Shown: piece by piece, positions 52,775 through 61,266 of the stretch
How positions within the stretch are numbered: position 1 is the first letter of the stretch
Layout: the number at the start of each line of letters is the position of its first letter
NCBI RefSeq assembly: GCF_943193195.1
Contig: NZ_CALPDG010000005.1
Span: 62,001-126,000, forward strand
DNA length: 64,000 nt
Origin: Mediterraneibacter agrestimuris
GTDB taxonomy: Bacteria > Bacillota > Clostridia > Lachnospirales > Lachnospiraceae
Direction: 5' to 3'
Made by a program: the position numbers and the translations under genes
The notes under the pieces: model-generated
The model's database searches: none
What the model was told of the DNA's origin: nothing
What the model saw: the letters and a program-made list of their open reading frames with translations, nothing else

Positions 52775-54220
52775 ATGAGTACACCAAATCTGACCTTATT
52801 AACCGACCTGTACGAACTCACCATGATGCAGGGATATTTCGAGACCCAGGAAAATGAAACTGTGGTCTTTGATGTTTTTTTCCGTGATAACCCGAATAAA
52901 AACGGCTATTCCATTATGGCGGGTCTGGAGCAGATCATCCAGTACATTAAGAATCTGAATTTCTCTTACGAGGATGTCGATTATCTGCGGGGACTCGGTA
53001 TTTTCAGTGAGGACTTCCTTCACTATTTAAGCGGATTCCACTTCAGCGGTGATATCTACGCTATTGAAGAAGGAAGCGTCATTTTCCCGAAAGAACCTCT
53101 GATCAAGGTTGTTGCTCCAATTATGGAAGCACAGCTTGTAGAAACAGCAATTTTAAATATTATCAATCACCAGTGTCTGATCGCTACCAAAGCAGCCCGC
53201 GTTGTATATGCAGCAGAGGGAGACGGTATCATGGAGTTCGGACTTCGCCGGGCACAGGGACCCGATGCCGGGTTGTACGGCGCCCGCGCAGCTATAATCG
53301 GCGGATGTGTAGGAACCTCCAATGTACTAGCCGGACAGATGTTTGACGTTCCGGTTATGGGAACGCATGCGCACAGCTGGATTATGAGCTTTAAAGACGA
53401 ATACACCGCATTTAAGGCATATGCAAAATTATATCCGAATGCCTGTACATTGCTGGTAGATACATACGACACACTAAAATCCGGTGTGCCAAACGCAATC
53501 CGCGTATTTAAGGAAATGCGTGAAGAAGGTATCACGCCCAAATCCTATGGTATCCGTCTGGATAGCGGCGACTTGGCTTATCTTTCTAAAAAAGCCAGAA
53601 AGATGTTAGATGAAGCAGGCTTTGAAGATGCTGTAATTGCTGCCTCCAATGACTTGGATGAATTCTTGATCCACGACCTAAAAGTACAGGGCGCCAAGAT
53701 CACCTCATGGGGCGTGGGAACTCATCTGATCACCTCTAAGGACTGCCCGTCCTTCGGCGGCGTATACAAGCTTGCGGCAATTAAGAGCGAAACGGGAGAA
53801 TTTATCCCGAAGATTAAGCTTTCTGAAAATACAGAAAAGATTACGAATCCGGGTAATAAAACTATTTACCGTGTATATGATAAAGAGACAGGTAAATTGC
53901 GCGCCGATTTAATCTGTTTTGCAGATGAGACGTTTGACGAGTCTGAAGACCTGCTGCTCTTTGACCCTAATGCCACATGGAAAAAGACTCATTTGGAGGG
54001 TGGAAGTTACTATATGAAAGATTTGCTGAAGCCAGTCTTTGTTCACGGTGAGTGTGTTTACAATTCTCCATCTGTAAAAGAGATTGCTTCATTCTGCAAA
54101 CAGGAAAAATCAACACTCTGGGATGAGACAATGCGTCTGTTCAATCCGCATAAGGTATATGTGGATTTATCTCAGAAATTATATGATACAAAACAAGCTC
54201 TTTTGAATGAGCTTAGTTAA
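52775..54220 (+). CDS. pncB: Nicotinate phosphoribosyltransferase
   Basis: Converts nicotinate and PRPP to nicotinate mononucleotide in NAD salvage. The 481-residue protein has LLTDLYELTMMQGY at the start, EFGLRRAQGPDAG (PRPP/substrate loop), GTHAHSWIM with the conserved histidine, and IRLDSGDLAYLS. The ATG at 52775 is used because GAAAGGA lies nine bases upstream; a TTG-initiated frame 15 codons longer runs through the structured leader. It precedes ddl by 70 bases. Confidence 0.95.
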   Translation: MSTPNLTLLTDLYELTMMQGYFETQENETVVFDVFFRDNPNKNGYSIMAGLEQIIQYIKNLNFSYEDVDYLRGLGIFSEDFLHYLSGFHFSGDIYAIEEGSVIFPKEPLIKVVAPIMEAQLVETAILNIINHQCLIATKAARVVYAAEGDGIMEFGLRRAQGPDAGLYGARAAIIGGCVGTSNVLAGQMFDVPVMGTHAHSWIMSFKDEYTAFKAYAKLYPNACTLLVDTYDTLKSGVPNAIRVFKEMREEGITPKSYGIRLDSGDLAYLSKKARKMLDEAGFEDAVIAASNDLDEFLIHDLKVQGAKITSWGVGTHLITSKDCPSFGGVYKLAAIKSETGEFIPKIKLSENTEKITNPGNKTIYRVYDKETGKLRADLICFADETFDESEDLLLFDPNATWKKTHLEGGSYYMKDLLKPVFVHGECVYNSPSVKEIASFCKQEKSTLWDETMRLFNPHKVYVDLSQKLYDTKQALLNELS

Positions 54221-54227
54221 TAAGAGT

Positions 54228-54261
54228 GTTACTGTTCACATCCTACGGGTGCTCCAGTAAC
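54228..54261 (+). repeat. Solo end-hairpin of the GTTAC repeat family
   Basis: GTTACTG and CAGTAAC form a perfect 7-bp stem around TTCACATCCTACGGGTGCTC. The same module, with CACCCTTCGGGTGT in the loop, forms one end of copy A (188-221). It sits eight bases after the pncB stop. Confidence 0.75.
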
Positions 54262-54290
54262 ATAAGAATAACAACAGGAGTAATAAGATT

Positions 54291-55358
54291 ATGAAGATTA
54301 TTGTATTAGCCGGAGGACTGAGTACCGAACGCGATGTATCTCTGTCCTCCAGCGCCGGGATCTGCCGTACACTGCTGGAGAAAGGACATGATGCTTTCCT
54401 TCTTGACGTGTTCATGGGATTTCCTTATAATGCCGACAAATTAGAAGAAGTATTCGCACTGCCGGATCATGGTCTGGACATTGTAAAAAACATTACCACA
54501 GAAGAACCTGATCTTGATGCAATCCGTGCCTCCCGTCCGGATCAGTCCGGCTGTTTCCTCGGTCCAAATGTTATCGAGCTCTGCCGCATGGCAGATATTA
54601 CTTTCCTCGGTCTTCACGGCGGGGAGGGTGAGAACGGTAAACTGCAGGCAACCTTCGACCTGCTGGGAATCCGCTATACTGGACCAGATTCATTAGGCTG
54701 TGCTGTCGCCATGGATAAAGGGCTGACAAAGCACATTTTCATGCAGGCGGGCGTAGACACCCCGAAAGGTACCTGCATTCATAAAAATAAGAATAAAAAA
54801 GCTCTTGCAGACTTAGGGCTTGAACTTCCGGTTGTTGTAAAGCCTTGCTCAGGCGGTTCCAGCATCGGGGTCTATATTGCCCATACACAGGAAGAATATG
54901 AAAATGCATTAGAAAAGTCTTTCCGTTATGAAGATGAAGTTGTCATTGAAGAATACATCAAAGGACGTGAGTTTGCCTGTGGTATTATTGATGGCAAAGC
55001 CCTACCGCCGATTGAGATCATCCCGAAGACAGGATTCTTTGATTATGCCAATAAATATCAGGACGGCGCAACCGAAGAGGTTTGCCCGGCTGACATTCCG
55101 CAAGATGTAACTGAAAAAATGCAGGCGCTGACCGTCCGTGCATTCCATGCTTTAAAACTGAATGTATACAGCCGCGCTGATTTTCTTCTGGATGACAAGG
55201 GCAATTTGTATTGCCTGGAAGTCAACACACTTCCGGGAATGACTGCCGCAAGTCTGATGCCGAAAGAGGCGAATGCCGCCGGAATTGAATACGGCGATCT
55301 GTGTGAGCTGATTATTCAGAAGTCTCTGGAAGCACGATATGTTACAGTTCATGCCTAA
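54291..55358 (+). CDS. ddl: D-alanine--D-alanine ligase
   Basis: Joins two D-alanines for peptidoglycan precursors. The 355-residue ATP-grasp enzyme shows GGLSTERDVSLSSS, GLHGGEGENGKLQ, PVVVKPCSGGSSIGV and the C-terminal metal/ATP block EVNTLPGMTAASLMPKEA. AGGAG lies ten bases before the ATG. It is followed by murF (55 bases), as expected for wall-precursor genes. The last codons (V-T-V-H-A) and the stop TAA are inside a copy of the intergenic repeat. Confidence 0.95.
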   Translation: MKIIVLAGGLSTERDVSLSSSAGICRTLLEKGHDAFLLDVFMGFPYNADKLEEVFALPDHGLDIVKNITTEEPDLDAIRASRPDQSGCFLGPNVIELCRMADITFLGLHGGEGENGKLQATFDLLGIRYTGPDSLGCAVAMDKGLTKHIFMQAGVDTPKGTCIHKNKNKKALADLGLELPVVVKPCSGGSSIGVYIAHTQEEYENALEKSFRYEDEVVIEEYIKGREFACGIIDGKALPPIEIIPKTGFFDYANKYQDGATEEVCPADIPQDVTEKMQALTVRAFHALKLNVYSRADFLLDDKGNLYCLEVNTLPGMTAASLMPKEANAAGIEYGDLCELIIQKSLEARYVTVHA

Positions 55359-55397
55359 CCGGCTCTGAACTGCAACGCATCCAGCCCATTGAAAAGT
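55341..55397 (+). repeat. GTTAC-family repeat fragment overlapping the ddl 3' end
   Basis: GTTACAGTTCATGCCTAACC...CTGAACTGCAAC followed by GCATCCAGCCCATTGAAAAGT matches the first 57 bases of copy E. The repeat's GCCTAACC supplies the ddl stop codon, and its right edge ends just before the murF ribosome site. Confidence 0.85.
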
Positions 55398-55413
55398 ATA
55401 AGGATTTGAAAAT

Positions 55414-56838
55414 ATGAAAAACATGACATTAAAAGCAATCACTGCCGCCTGCGGCGGAACTTATTTCGGAGATGAAGCATCTGCGGAGAAAGAGGTTTCC
55501 AGCGTTGTTATTGACAGCCGCAAGGTAGAAAAGGACTCTCTTTTCGTTGCCATCTGCGGCGCACGGGTTGACGGACATAACTTTATCTGGCAGACCATTG
55601 ACGCAGGTGCTCTCTGCGCCCTTTCCGAGAAGAATCTGGGGGATGTTTCCTTCCCGTATATTCTCGTAGAATCCTGTACACAGGCTTTGAGAGATCTTGC
55701 AGAGCACTATCGCAGAAGCCTCGATATCAAAGTCGTTGGAATCACCGGAAGTGTAGGGAAAACGAGTACAAAGGAAATGATTGCTTCCGTACTTGAGCAG
55801 AAATATAACGTTTTGAAAACTGCGGGGAACTTCAATAATGAAATTGGTGTTCCACTGACTATTTTTAATATCCGTGAAGAACATGAAATCGCTGTTCTGG
55901 AAATGGGAATTAATCACTTTGGCGAAATGACCCGGCTGACGAAGATGGCCCGTCCGGATATCTGTGTTATTACGAATATCGGGGTTGCACACATGGAGCT
56001 TCTCGGTTCCCGTGACGGAATTTTAAAAGCTAAAACCGAGATATTCCAGTACATGAATCCAGAAGGTACGATCATCCTTAACGGTGATGATGACAAGCTG
56101 ATCACTTGTGTCCCTGAAAATGGTATAAAGCCCATTTACTTTGGTCTGCAAGACAGCACAAGTTATCATGCAGAACAGATTGAGAGCAAAGGATTACGGG
56201 GAACAGACGCCACATTTATTACACCAAAATCCAAGTTTACCGCACATATCTCCATTCCCGGAGAGCACATGGTGCATAATGCACTGGCAGGAATCGCTGT
56301 CGGCTATGCGCTGGGTATGAATGATGATGAAATTAAAACTGGAATTGAAGCGTTAAAACCACTCGCCGGACGCAATCACTTAATTGAAACAGATACTTAT
56401 ACTATCATCGACGACTGCTATAACGCCAACCCGATTTCTATGAAGGCTTCTATTGATGTTCTGGCAAATGCCGGTACCCAAAACAGTCCGCCGGACTGTC
56501 TTACCGCATGCACGGCTGCAAGAACAGTTGCCATCCTGGGCGATATGGGAGAACTTGGCGCACAGGAAAAAGAAATGCATTACGACGTGGGATCCCATAC
56601 CGCCAAAGCCGGAATCAATGCCCTCGTCTGTATCGGAACATTATCCGCAGAGATTGCCCGAGGCGCAGCTGAAACCACAGATATCTCCTCCAAAAATAGG
56701 ATTGAGCTTTATCACTATGAGGATAAAACAGCATTTTTTGCTAATATGGACAACATATTGCAGAAAGGCGATACTATTCTTGTAAAGGCGTCCCATGCAA
56801 TGGGATTTGAAGAGATTGTAGAAAAGCTTAAAAAATAA
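55414..56838 (+). CDS. murF: UDP-N-acetylmuramoyl-tripeptide--D-alanyl-D-alanine ligase
   Basis: Adds D-Ala-D-Ala to the UDP-MurNAc-tripeptide, using the ddl product. The 474-residue Mur ligase has the ATP loop GITGSVGKTSTKEM (about 109), NFNNEIGVPLTI, the central LEMGINHFGEM motif and DDCYNANPISM. AAGGA lies nine bases before the ATG. About 20 residues around AGTQNSPPDCLTACTAART look like a family-variable insertion. Confidence 0.96.
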   Translation: MKNMTLKAITAACGGTYFGDEASAEKEVSSVVIDSRKVEKDSLFVAICGARVDGHNFIWQTIDAGALCALSEKNLGDVSFPYILVESCTQALRDLAEHYRRSLDIKVVGITGSVGKTSTKEMIASVLEQKYNVLKTAGNFNNEIGVPLTIFNIREEHEIAVLEMGINHFGEMTRLTKMARPDICVITNIGVAHMELLGSRDGILKAKTEIFQYMNPEGTIILNGDDDKLITCVPENGIKPIYFGLQDSTSYHAEQIESKGLRGTDATFITPKSKFTAHISIPGEHMVHNALAGIAVGYALGMNDDEIKTGIEALKPLAGRNHLIETDTYTIIDDCYNANPISMKASIDVLANAGTQNSPPDCLTACTAARTVAILGDMGELGAQEKEMHYDVGSHTAKAGINALVCIGTLSAEIARGAAETTDISSKNRIELYHYEDKTAFFANMDNILQKGDTILVKASHAMGFEEIVEKLKK

Positions 56839-56857
56839 TACATGACGAATACAAAAC

Positions 56858-56894
56858 ACCGGAGATTGCCTTACCATAAAAGGCTGTCTCCGGT
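56858..56894. terminator. Terminator between murF and the FHA-ABC gene
   Basis: ACCGGAGA pairs with TCTCCGGT around an inner CCTT...AAGG stem, followed by AGTATTTTCTTTT on the plus strand and GTTTTGT on the minus strand. It serves the two convergent genes. Confidence 0.85.
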
Positions 56895-56983
56895 AGTATT
56901 TTCTTTTGCACTGCTTTTCGATTATCTTCATCCATCTGATTCATGGAAGAGAAAACGGAAAAATGCTTATAATCCCATCTATT

Positions 56984-59350
56984 TTATCTTTTATCCCTGT
57001 CAATAAACTCCAGACTAAGCACACACACCGCCGCATACAGCACTGTAAACAATACCAGATATCCCCAACGTCTCAACACCAGATCTTTTTCATAACTGTA
57101 AATCTTCCGGTAAGTATAATCATGCAGGAAATCCTGAAGAGCCTCCTCTACTGACTCTTGGGCAGTCTCTATCACTTCTTCCGGCAGAAAAGTCTCCAGT
57201 GTCTCAAAAATCTCCATCTTCCCAATCATATCCAATTCTGAATCTAATAATTCCAATGGCAGCTCATTCAAATTTGCCTCAATACAGAGCACACGCTGAC
57301 CCCATTTACTGATCGTCAAGTTGGAAATGCTCTTTGCAAATCCGGTCAGCGGAAAAATAGAACCAGAGAAAATCAGCTGCACGATCAGGATAAACGGCAT
57401 GATCGTCATTGCCATCGTTGTATTCCGTACTACAGATGATATTGCCAGTCCCAGTATATCCGAGCTGTACACCACAAGAAAAAATGTCACAAACAAGTCA
57501 ATATAAAAGTTCCCGGAAACAAGTCCCTCCTTAGGGAAATTTGTAAAAATTCCGTAGATAAATACCATCAGCAATGCCTGTATAAAACAGATTGCCGCCT
57601 GACAGATCATGTGTGCCGCCACATAAGAGGTGATGTGAAGACCTGTTCTGTGCTCCCGCTTAATAATCTGACGTTCCCGGCATACAATCTGAATAGAGTT
57701 GAAAATTCCGATCCAGATACAGGAAGAGATAATCGCAAAGAAACTCGTCCTTGTGCTTTCTTTTAGTTCAAACATACTGCCGCCGAATACCGCCGCCAGT
57801 CCTTCGCCGCCCTCATCCGGACGGTTAATTCTGCGGATCACATCCTCCAGCGTATCTGTTCCAAAGAAATGCTTTGCCTCGTCTACAGTTCCGTAAAATG
57901 CCAGATGCCTGATATTATCCTCTGCACTCTTTGCCAGCACGATTACCTTGTCAAACAAATCCGCACCCCTGTCCGGAGAATGGGTAATGACAAGCACCAT
58001 CTTTTTCTGGTTGGCGATTCCTCTCAGATTCTCCATCAGATCACGTGCCATCACACTGTCTAATCCCGAGTCCGGTTCATCTAAAAAGAACAATGTAGGA
58101 TCTGCAATAAACTCTACTGCAATACTCAAACGTTTTCTCTGTCCGCCCGACAGCTTAGATACCAAAGATTCTTTTTCCCGTTCCAATCCGAAGACAGACA
58201 GCACTTCTTCAATCCGCGCTTTTCTCGTTTCCTCTGTTGTCCTTTGCGGCATCTTCATTTCCGCAGCATTCTCCAGGGTACCATATACAGTATCCTCCAG
58301 CCGAAGCAGATCCTGCTGGGGCACAAAACCGATCTCATATTTCATCTGATTATAATTTTCATAAATATCAATATCGCCTTCCATAATCTTGCCCTGAGCT
58401 TTTTCATAGCCCATAACTGCATTGATGAAGGTCGTCTTGCCCGCACCTGAACCGCCGAGAACCAGTACCATTTCTCCCGGATTAATGGTAAGGTCAATAT
58501 CCTGCAGAAGTACTTTCTTGCGGAACAGATTCCACACACTTCTTTCCTCAATGTGAATTACCAGACATTTTTCGGATGTTTCCATATGATTGTAGAAAAT
58601 CGTATCATGCTGGTATAAGAACAGTGCATGCCCGATATTGATCATATCCAATGCTGTCAGCTTCCGACGCCCCTCTACCTTGATATGATTCACATACACA
58701 CCGAACCGTGTACTGTGATCTTCCACATACCAAAAGCCTACCTCTTTGAAAAGAGTTGCATAATGACCGGGCAGCTCTGCCAGATTCTCTGAAACCTCAT
58801 CTCTGCCCTCTGTCAGTTCCGCATGACGGCTGATATGCATCTTCACTTTACCATCCTGCAGCCCTATTGTACGCCACTCGATATTCTCCGCATAATGACC
58901 ATGAAAAATGAATACAACTGCCTGTTCATGGCTGTTCCCTTCTTCGGGTCTGTCTATACGGATCACATCTTCATGATTCAGACTTAAAACCAGCATTCCT
59001 TCTTCCGGAAATTTGAGCTGTTTTCCATTATACCAGAATAACTCTGCCCCCTTTTCAACAACCAGCTTCCAACCATCTTCTTTCCTCTGGATAGAACAAG
59101 ATACCTGGGTCAACAGTGCAGATGAAACTATAATCTGCCCTGTTGACGGCATATTCGGAATCCCCGCAGCCCAAAAGCCGTTATCCGTATCGCCGCATAT
59201 TATATGTACACCTGCAATTTCCGCATCCACTGTACTGCCGAGGAGATACTGTTGCTTCTCCAGTCTCATCGGTACTGGCCGCTTCTCCCGAATACAGCCG
59301 ACTAGCATTGCTCCATTGTATTTTTCCTTTTTCTCTTCTCTGTTTCCCAT
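56984..59350 (-). CDS. FHA domain-ABCG-type ABC transporter fusion
   Basis: A 788-residue protein. An N-terminal region (about 30-140, perhaps a divergent FHA) is followed by an FHA domain (about 175-250, EDHSTRFGVYVNHIKV), an ATPase (Walker A LGGSGAGKTT near 302, LSGGQRKR near 400, Walker B LFFLDEPDSGLDS) and an ABC-2 membrane domain with six hydrophobic segments, the last near the C-terminus. The ATPase-before-membrane order is ABCG-like. FHA fusion recalls mycobacterial Rv1747, controlled by Thr phosphorylation. Start 59350 has GGAG five bases upstream. The substrate is unknown. Confidence 0.88.
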   Translation of the reverse strand: MGNREEKKEKYNGAMLVGCIREKRPVPMRLEKQQYLLGSTVDAEIAGVHIICGDTDNGFWAAGIPNMPSTGQIIVSSALLTQVSCSIQRKEDGWKLVVEKGAELFWYNGKQLKFPEEGMLVLSLNHEDVIRIDRPEEGNSHEQAVVFIFHGHYAENIEWRTIGLQDGKVKMHISRHAELTEGRDEVSENLAELPGHYATLFKEVGFWYVEDHSTRFGVYVNHIKVEGRRKLTALDMINIGHALFLYQHDTIFYNHMETSEKCLVIHIEERSVWNLFRKKVLLQDIDLTINPGEMVLVLGGSGAGKTTFINAVMGYEKAQGKIMEGDIDIYENYNQMKYEIGFVPQQDLLRLEDTVYGTLENAAEMKMPQRTTEETRKARIEEVLSVFGLEREKESLVSKLSGGQRKRLSIAVEFIADPTLFFLDEPDSGLDSVMARDLMENLRGIANQKKMVLVITHSPDRGADLFDKVIVLAKSAEDNIRHLAFYGTVDEAKHFFGTDTLEDVIRRINRPDEGGEGLAAVFGGSMFELKESTRTSFFAIISSCIWIGIFNSIQIVCRERQIIKREHRTGLHITSYVAAHMICQAAICFIQALLMVFIYGIFTNFPKEGLVSGNFYIDLFVTFFLVVYSSDILGLAISSVVRNTTMAMTIMPFILIVQLIFSGSIFPLTGFAKSISNLTISKWGQRVLCIEANLNELPLELLDSELDMIGKMEIFETLETFLPEEVIETAQESVEEALQDFLHDYTYRKIYSYEKDLVLRRWGYLVLFTVLYAAVCVLSLEFIDRDKR

Positions 59351-59486
59351 ATGTACTCCACTCCCTGGCATTATCCTACACGCCCAAACTCTTGCAAATT
59401 AATTTCCTATTTATTATATTAAGATAACCGACCATCCGAGTGTTTTATTTTTTGGTAATTTTTCTCATCTTTCAGTAAAACTTGTT

Positions 59487-59954
59487 TTATTTTTTCTTTC
59501 TTTTCTCCCTCAGCTCCCTGAAAAACTGCTTCATCATTTCACTGCACTCCGTTTCCAGAACCCCCGTTGTCAGCTCCGCCTGATGATTAAATTCGGGCAT
59601 GTCAAGCAGATTCAGGATTGAGCCGGCGCACCCAGCTTTCGGATTCATACAGCCAACCACTACCCGTTTTATGCGTGCCTGCACAATTGCCCCTGAACAC
59701 ATCTGACAGGGCTCAAGCGTCACATACAGCGTACAGTCCTCCAGCCGCCAGTCATCCATCTTCCTGCTGGCTTTTTTAATTGCCTGAAGCTCAGCATGTG
59801 CCAGCGTGTTTTTATCTATAGTGCGCCGATTATATCCACGCCCGATGATCTTCCCATCATACACGATCACACATCCAATAGGCACTTCCTCAAGCGCATA
59901 TGCTTTCTTCGCCTGTTTAATTGCCTCTCGCATATATTTTTCATCTAGCTCCAT
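59487..59954 (-). CDS. tadA: tRNA-specific adenosine deaminase
   Basis: Converts A34 to inosine in the anticodon of tRNA-Arg. The 155-residue zinc deaminase has the HAELQAIKKA zinc/proton-transfer motif (His and Glu) and PCQMC with the two zinc cysteines, plus the basic C-terminus FFRELREKRKKK. AGGGAG precedes the ATG. It is divergent from the DUF6128 gene across a repeat element. Confidence 0.95.
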   Translation of the reverse strand: MELDEKYMREAIKQAKKAYALEEVPIGCVIVYDGKIIGRGYNRRTIDKNTLAHAELQAIKKASRKMDDWRLEDCTLYVTLEPCQMCSGAIVQARIKRVVVGCMNPKAGCAGSILNLLDMPEFNHQAELTTGVLETECSEMMKQFFRELREKRKKK

Positions 59955-60026
59955 ACTTGATTACTCCCTTCAATATCTGTTTTCCAGTTCTTTTTCTCTC
60001 TATTCTGAATACATTAGAATAAAAAG

Positions 60027-60173
60027 ATTACTCTTCACGGTGCCTTGCACATTGCTGCAAGGCATCCGGTCGGCAAAACAACGGTTACAGTCATCCTCCC
60101 CTTCGCCGTCAGGCAACTTTTCAATGGAGTGGATGCGTTACAGTTCGCAGCCGGTTAGACCGTGAACTGTAAC
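60027..60173 (-). repeat. GTTAC-family compound repeat, copy D (full length)
   Basis: A 147-bp element in the same orientation as copy A. Its ends are ATTACTCTTCACGG and CGTGAACTGTAAC. It contains the TGCCTTGCA...TGCAAGGCA-type hairpin, the GCCGTCAGGC side and the end hairpin GTTACAGTTCGCAGCCGG...GTGAACTGTAAC. It fills most of the tadA-DUF6128 gap and ends 12 bases before the downstream ribosome site. Confidence 0.85.
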
Positions 60174-60204
60174 ATAAAAGACAAGACCGGAGGTACTTAT
60201 CCCC

Positions 60205-61242
60205 ATGGACATTGGTATTTACTATCTCTATGAACATAAAAATCATCAAAAACTTCGCAACACCGGATTTATGAAAATCACAAGACAAGAACACACCTGT
60301 TTTCTGCAGCTGAATGCCCGGAGTCTTCCTGTAACAAAGCAGGATACCGCAGAACTATCTGCTTTTTATATGGAAAATGATTCGGCAAATGCCGTTCATT
60401 TATCGAGCATTTCCTGTGGAAATCAAACAATTTCCGGAAAAGTTGCCGCAGCCGAAACCCTTTTTCCAAATCAGTATACCCTGAAGCAGATTGACGGTTT
60501 CTTTCTTACCCTCCCTCATGGAGAAATCCTGTCTGCAACTGCGCCAAATACCAAATTTGACACTCGAAAAATTACATTTTTATCCGGTAAAGAAATGACT
60601 GAGACTGTTGAACCTGAATCCCAGGCAGAAACATTATCCGAAACTCCTGAATCTCAGGCAAAAGTACACACTGACACGCCTGAATCTGAACCCCTGACAG
60701 AAACGCCATCTGAAATTTCTGAATCTCAGACGGAAACATCATCCGAAACTTCTGAATCTCAGGCAGAAACATCATCCGAAACTCCTGAAGTTCAGGCGGA
60801 AACATCATCCGAAACTCCTGAAGTTCAGGCGGAAACATCATCCGAAACTCCTGAAGTTCAGGCGGAAACACCATCTGAAGCTCAGACAGAAGCTCACGCC
60901 GACACACCCAAATCTGAACTTCAGAGATCCTCAGAACCGCAAAGCTCCGCCCGGAAAATCCAGCGCAGTGAGCTCTCCTCCCTGCCGCGCCGTCACTGGA
61001 ACCTTGCCAACAACAGCTTCCTGCTTCACGGCTATTATAATTATAACCACCTCCTTCTAGTGGAAGAAGATGGTCATTACTGGCTGGGTGTTCCAGGAAT
61101 CTATGAACCGAGAGAGTCCCGGGCAGCCGAACTATTCGGCTTTTCACAGTTCACAGATTCCTACAATCAACAGCTTGCATTAGCTGAAGATGAATGCACC
61201 AATTACGGTCGATTTGGCTACTGGTGCCGCTATCTGAAATAA
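60205..61242 (+). CDS. DUF6128-like protein with Ser/Glu/Thr/Pro repeat linker
   Basis: A 345-residue protein of a family I associate with Lachnospiraceae (DUF6128-like); function unknown. An N-terminal beta-rich domain (1-130; IGIYYLYEHKNHQKLRNTGF) and a C-terminal domain (about 255-345; RRHWNLANNSFLLHGYYNYNHLLLVEEDGHYWLGVPGIYEPRE) flank a low-complexity linker of 11-residue repeats of the type E-[SV]-Q-A-E-T-S-S-E-T-[PS]. No signal peptide is seen. GGAGG lies 11 bases before the ATG. Confidence 0.75.
   Translation: MDIGIYYLYEHKNHQKLRNTGFMKITRQEHTCFLQLNARSLPVTKQDTAELSAFYMENDSANAVHLSSISCGNQTISGKVAAAETLFPNQYTLKQIDGFFLTLPHGEILSATAPNTKFDTRKITFLSGKEMTETVEPESQAETLSETPESQAKVHTDTPESEPLTETPSEISESQTETSSETSESQAETSSETPEVQAETSSETPEVQAETSSETPEVQAETPSEAQTEAHADTPKSELQRSSEPQSSARKIQRSELSSLPRRHWNLANNSFLLHGYYNYNHLLLVEEDGHYWLGVPGIYEPRESRAAELFGFSQFTDSYNQQLALAEDECTNYGRFGYWCRYLK
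60616..60885 (+). repeat. In-frame 33-bp tandem repeats
   Basis: Units of GAATCTCAGGCAGAAACATC-type sequence repeat with 33-bp period. Five successive units run from 60721 to 60885, and the three from 60787 are nearly identical. More degenerate units lie at 60616-60720, including one of 39 bp. They encode the Glu/Thr/Ser linker and are likely to vary in number between strains. Confidence 0.9.
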
Positions 61243-61266
61243 TCTTGCGGATTGCCGAAATGCACA

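Noticed and set aside
60616-60885. 33-bp direct repeats as a possible CRISPR array
   Set aside because: No spacers: units are contiguous, in frame and coding. No cas genes nearby.
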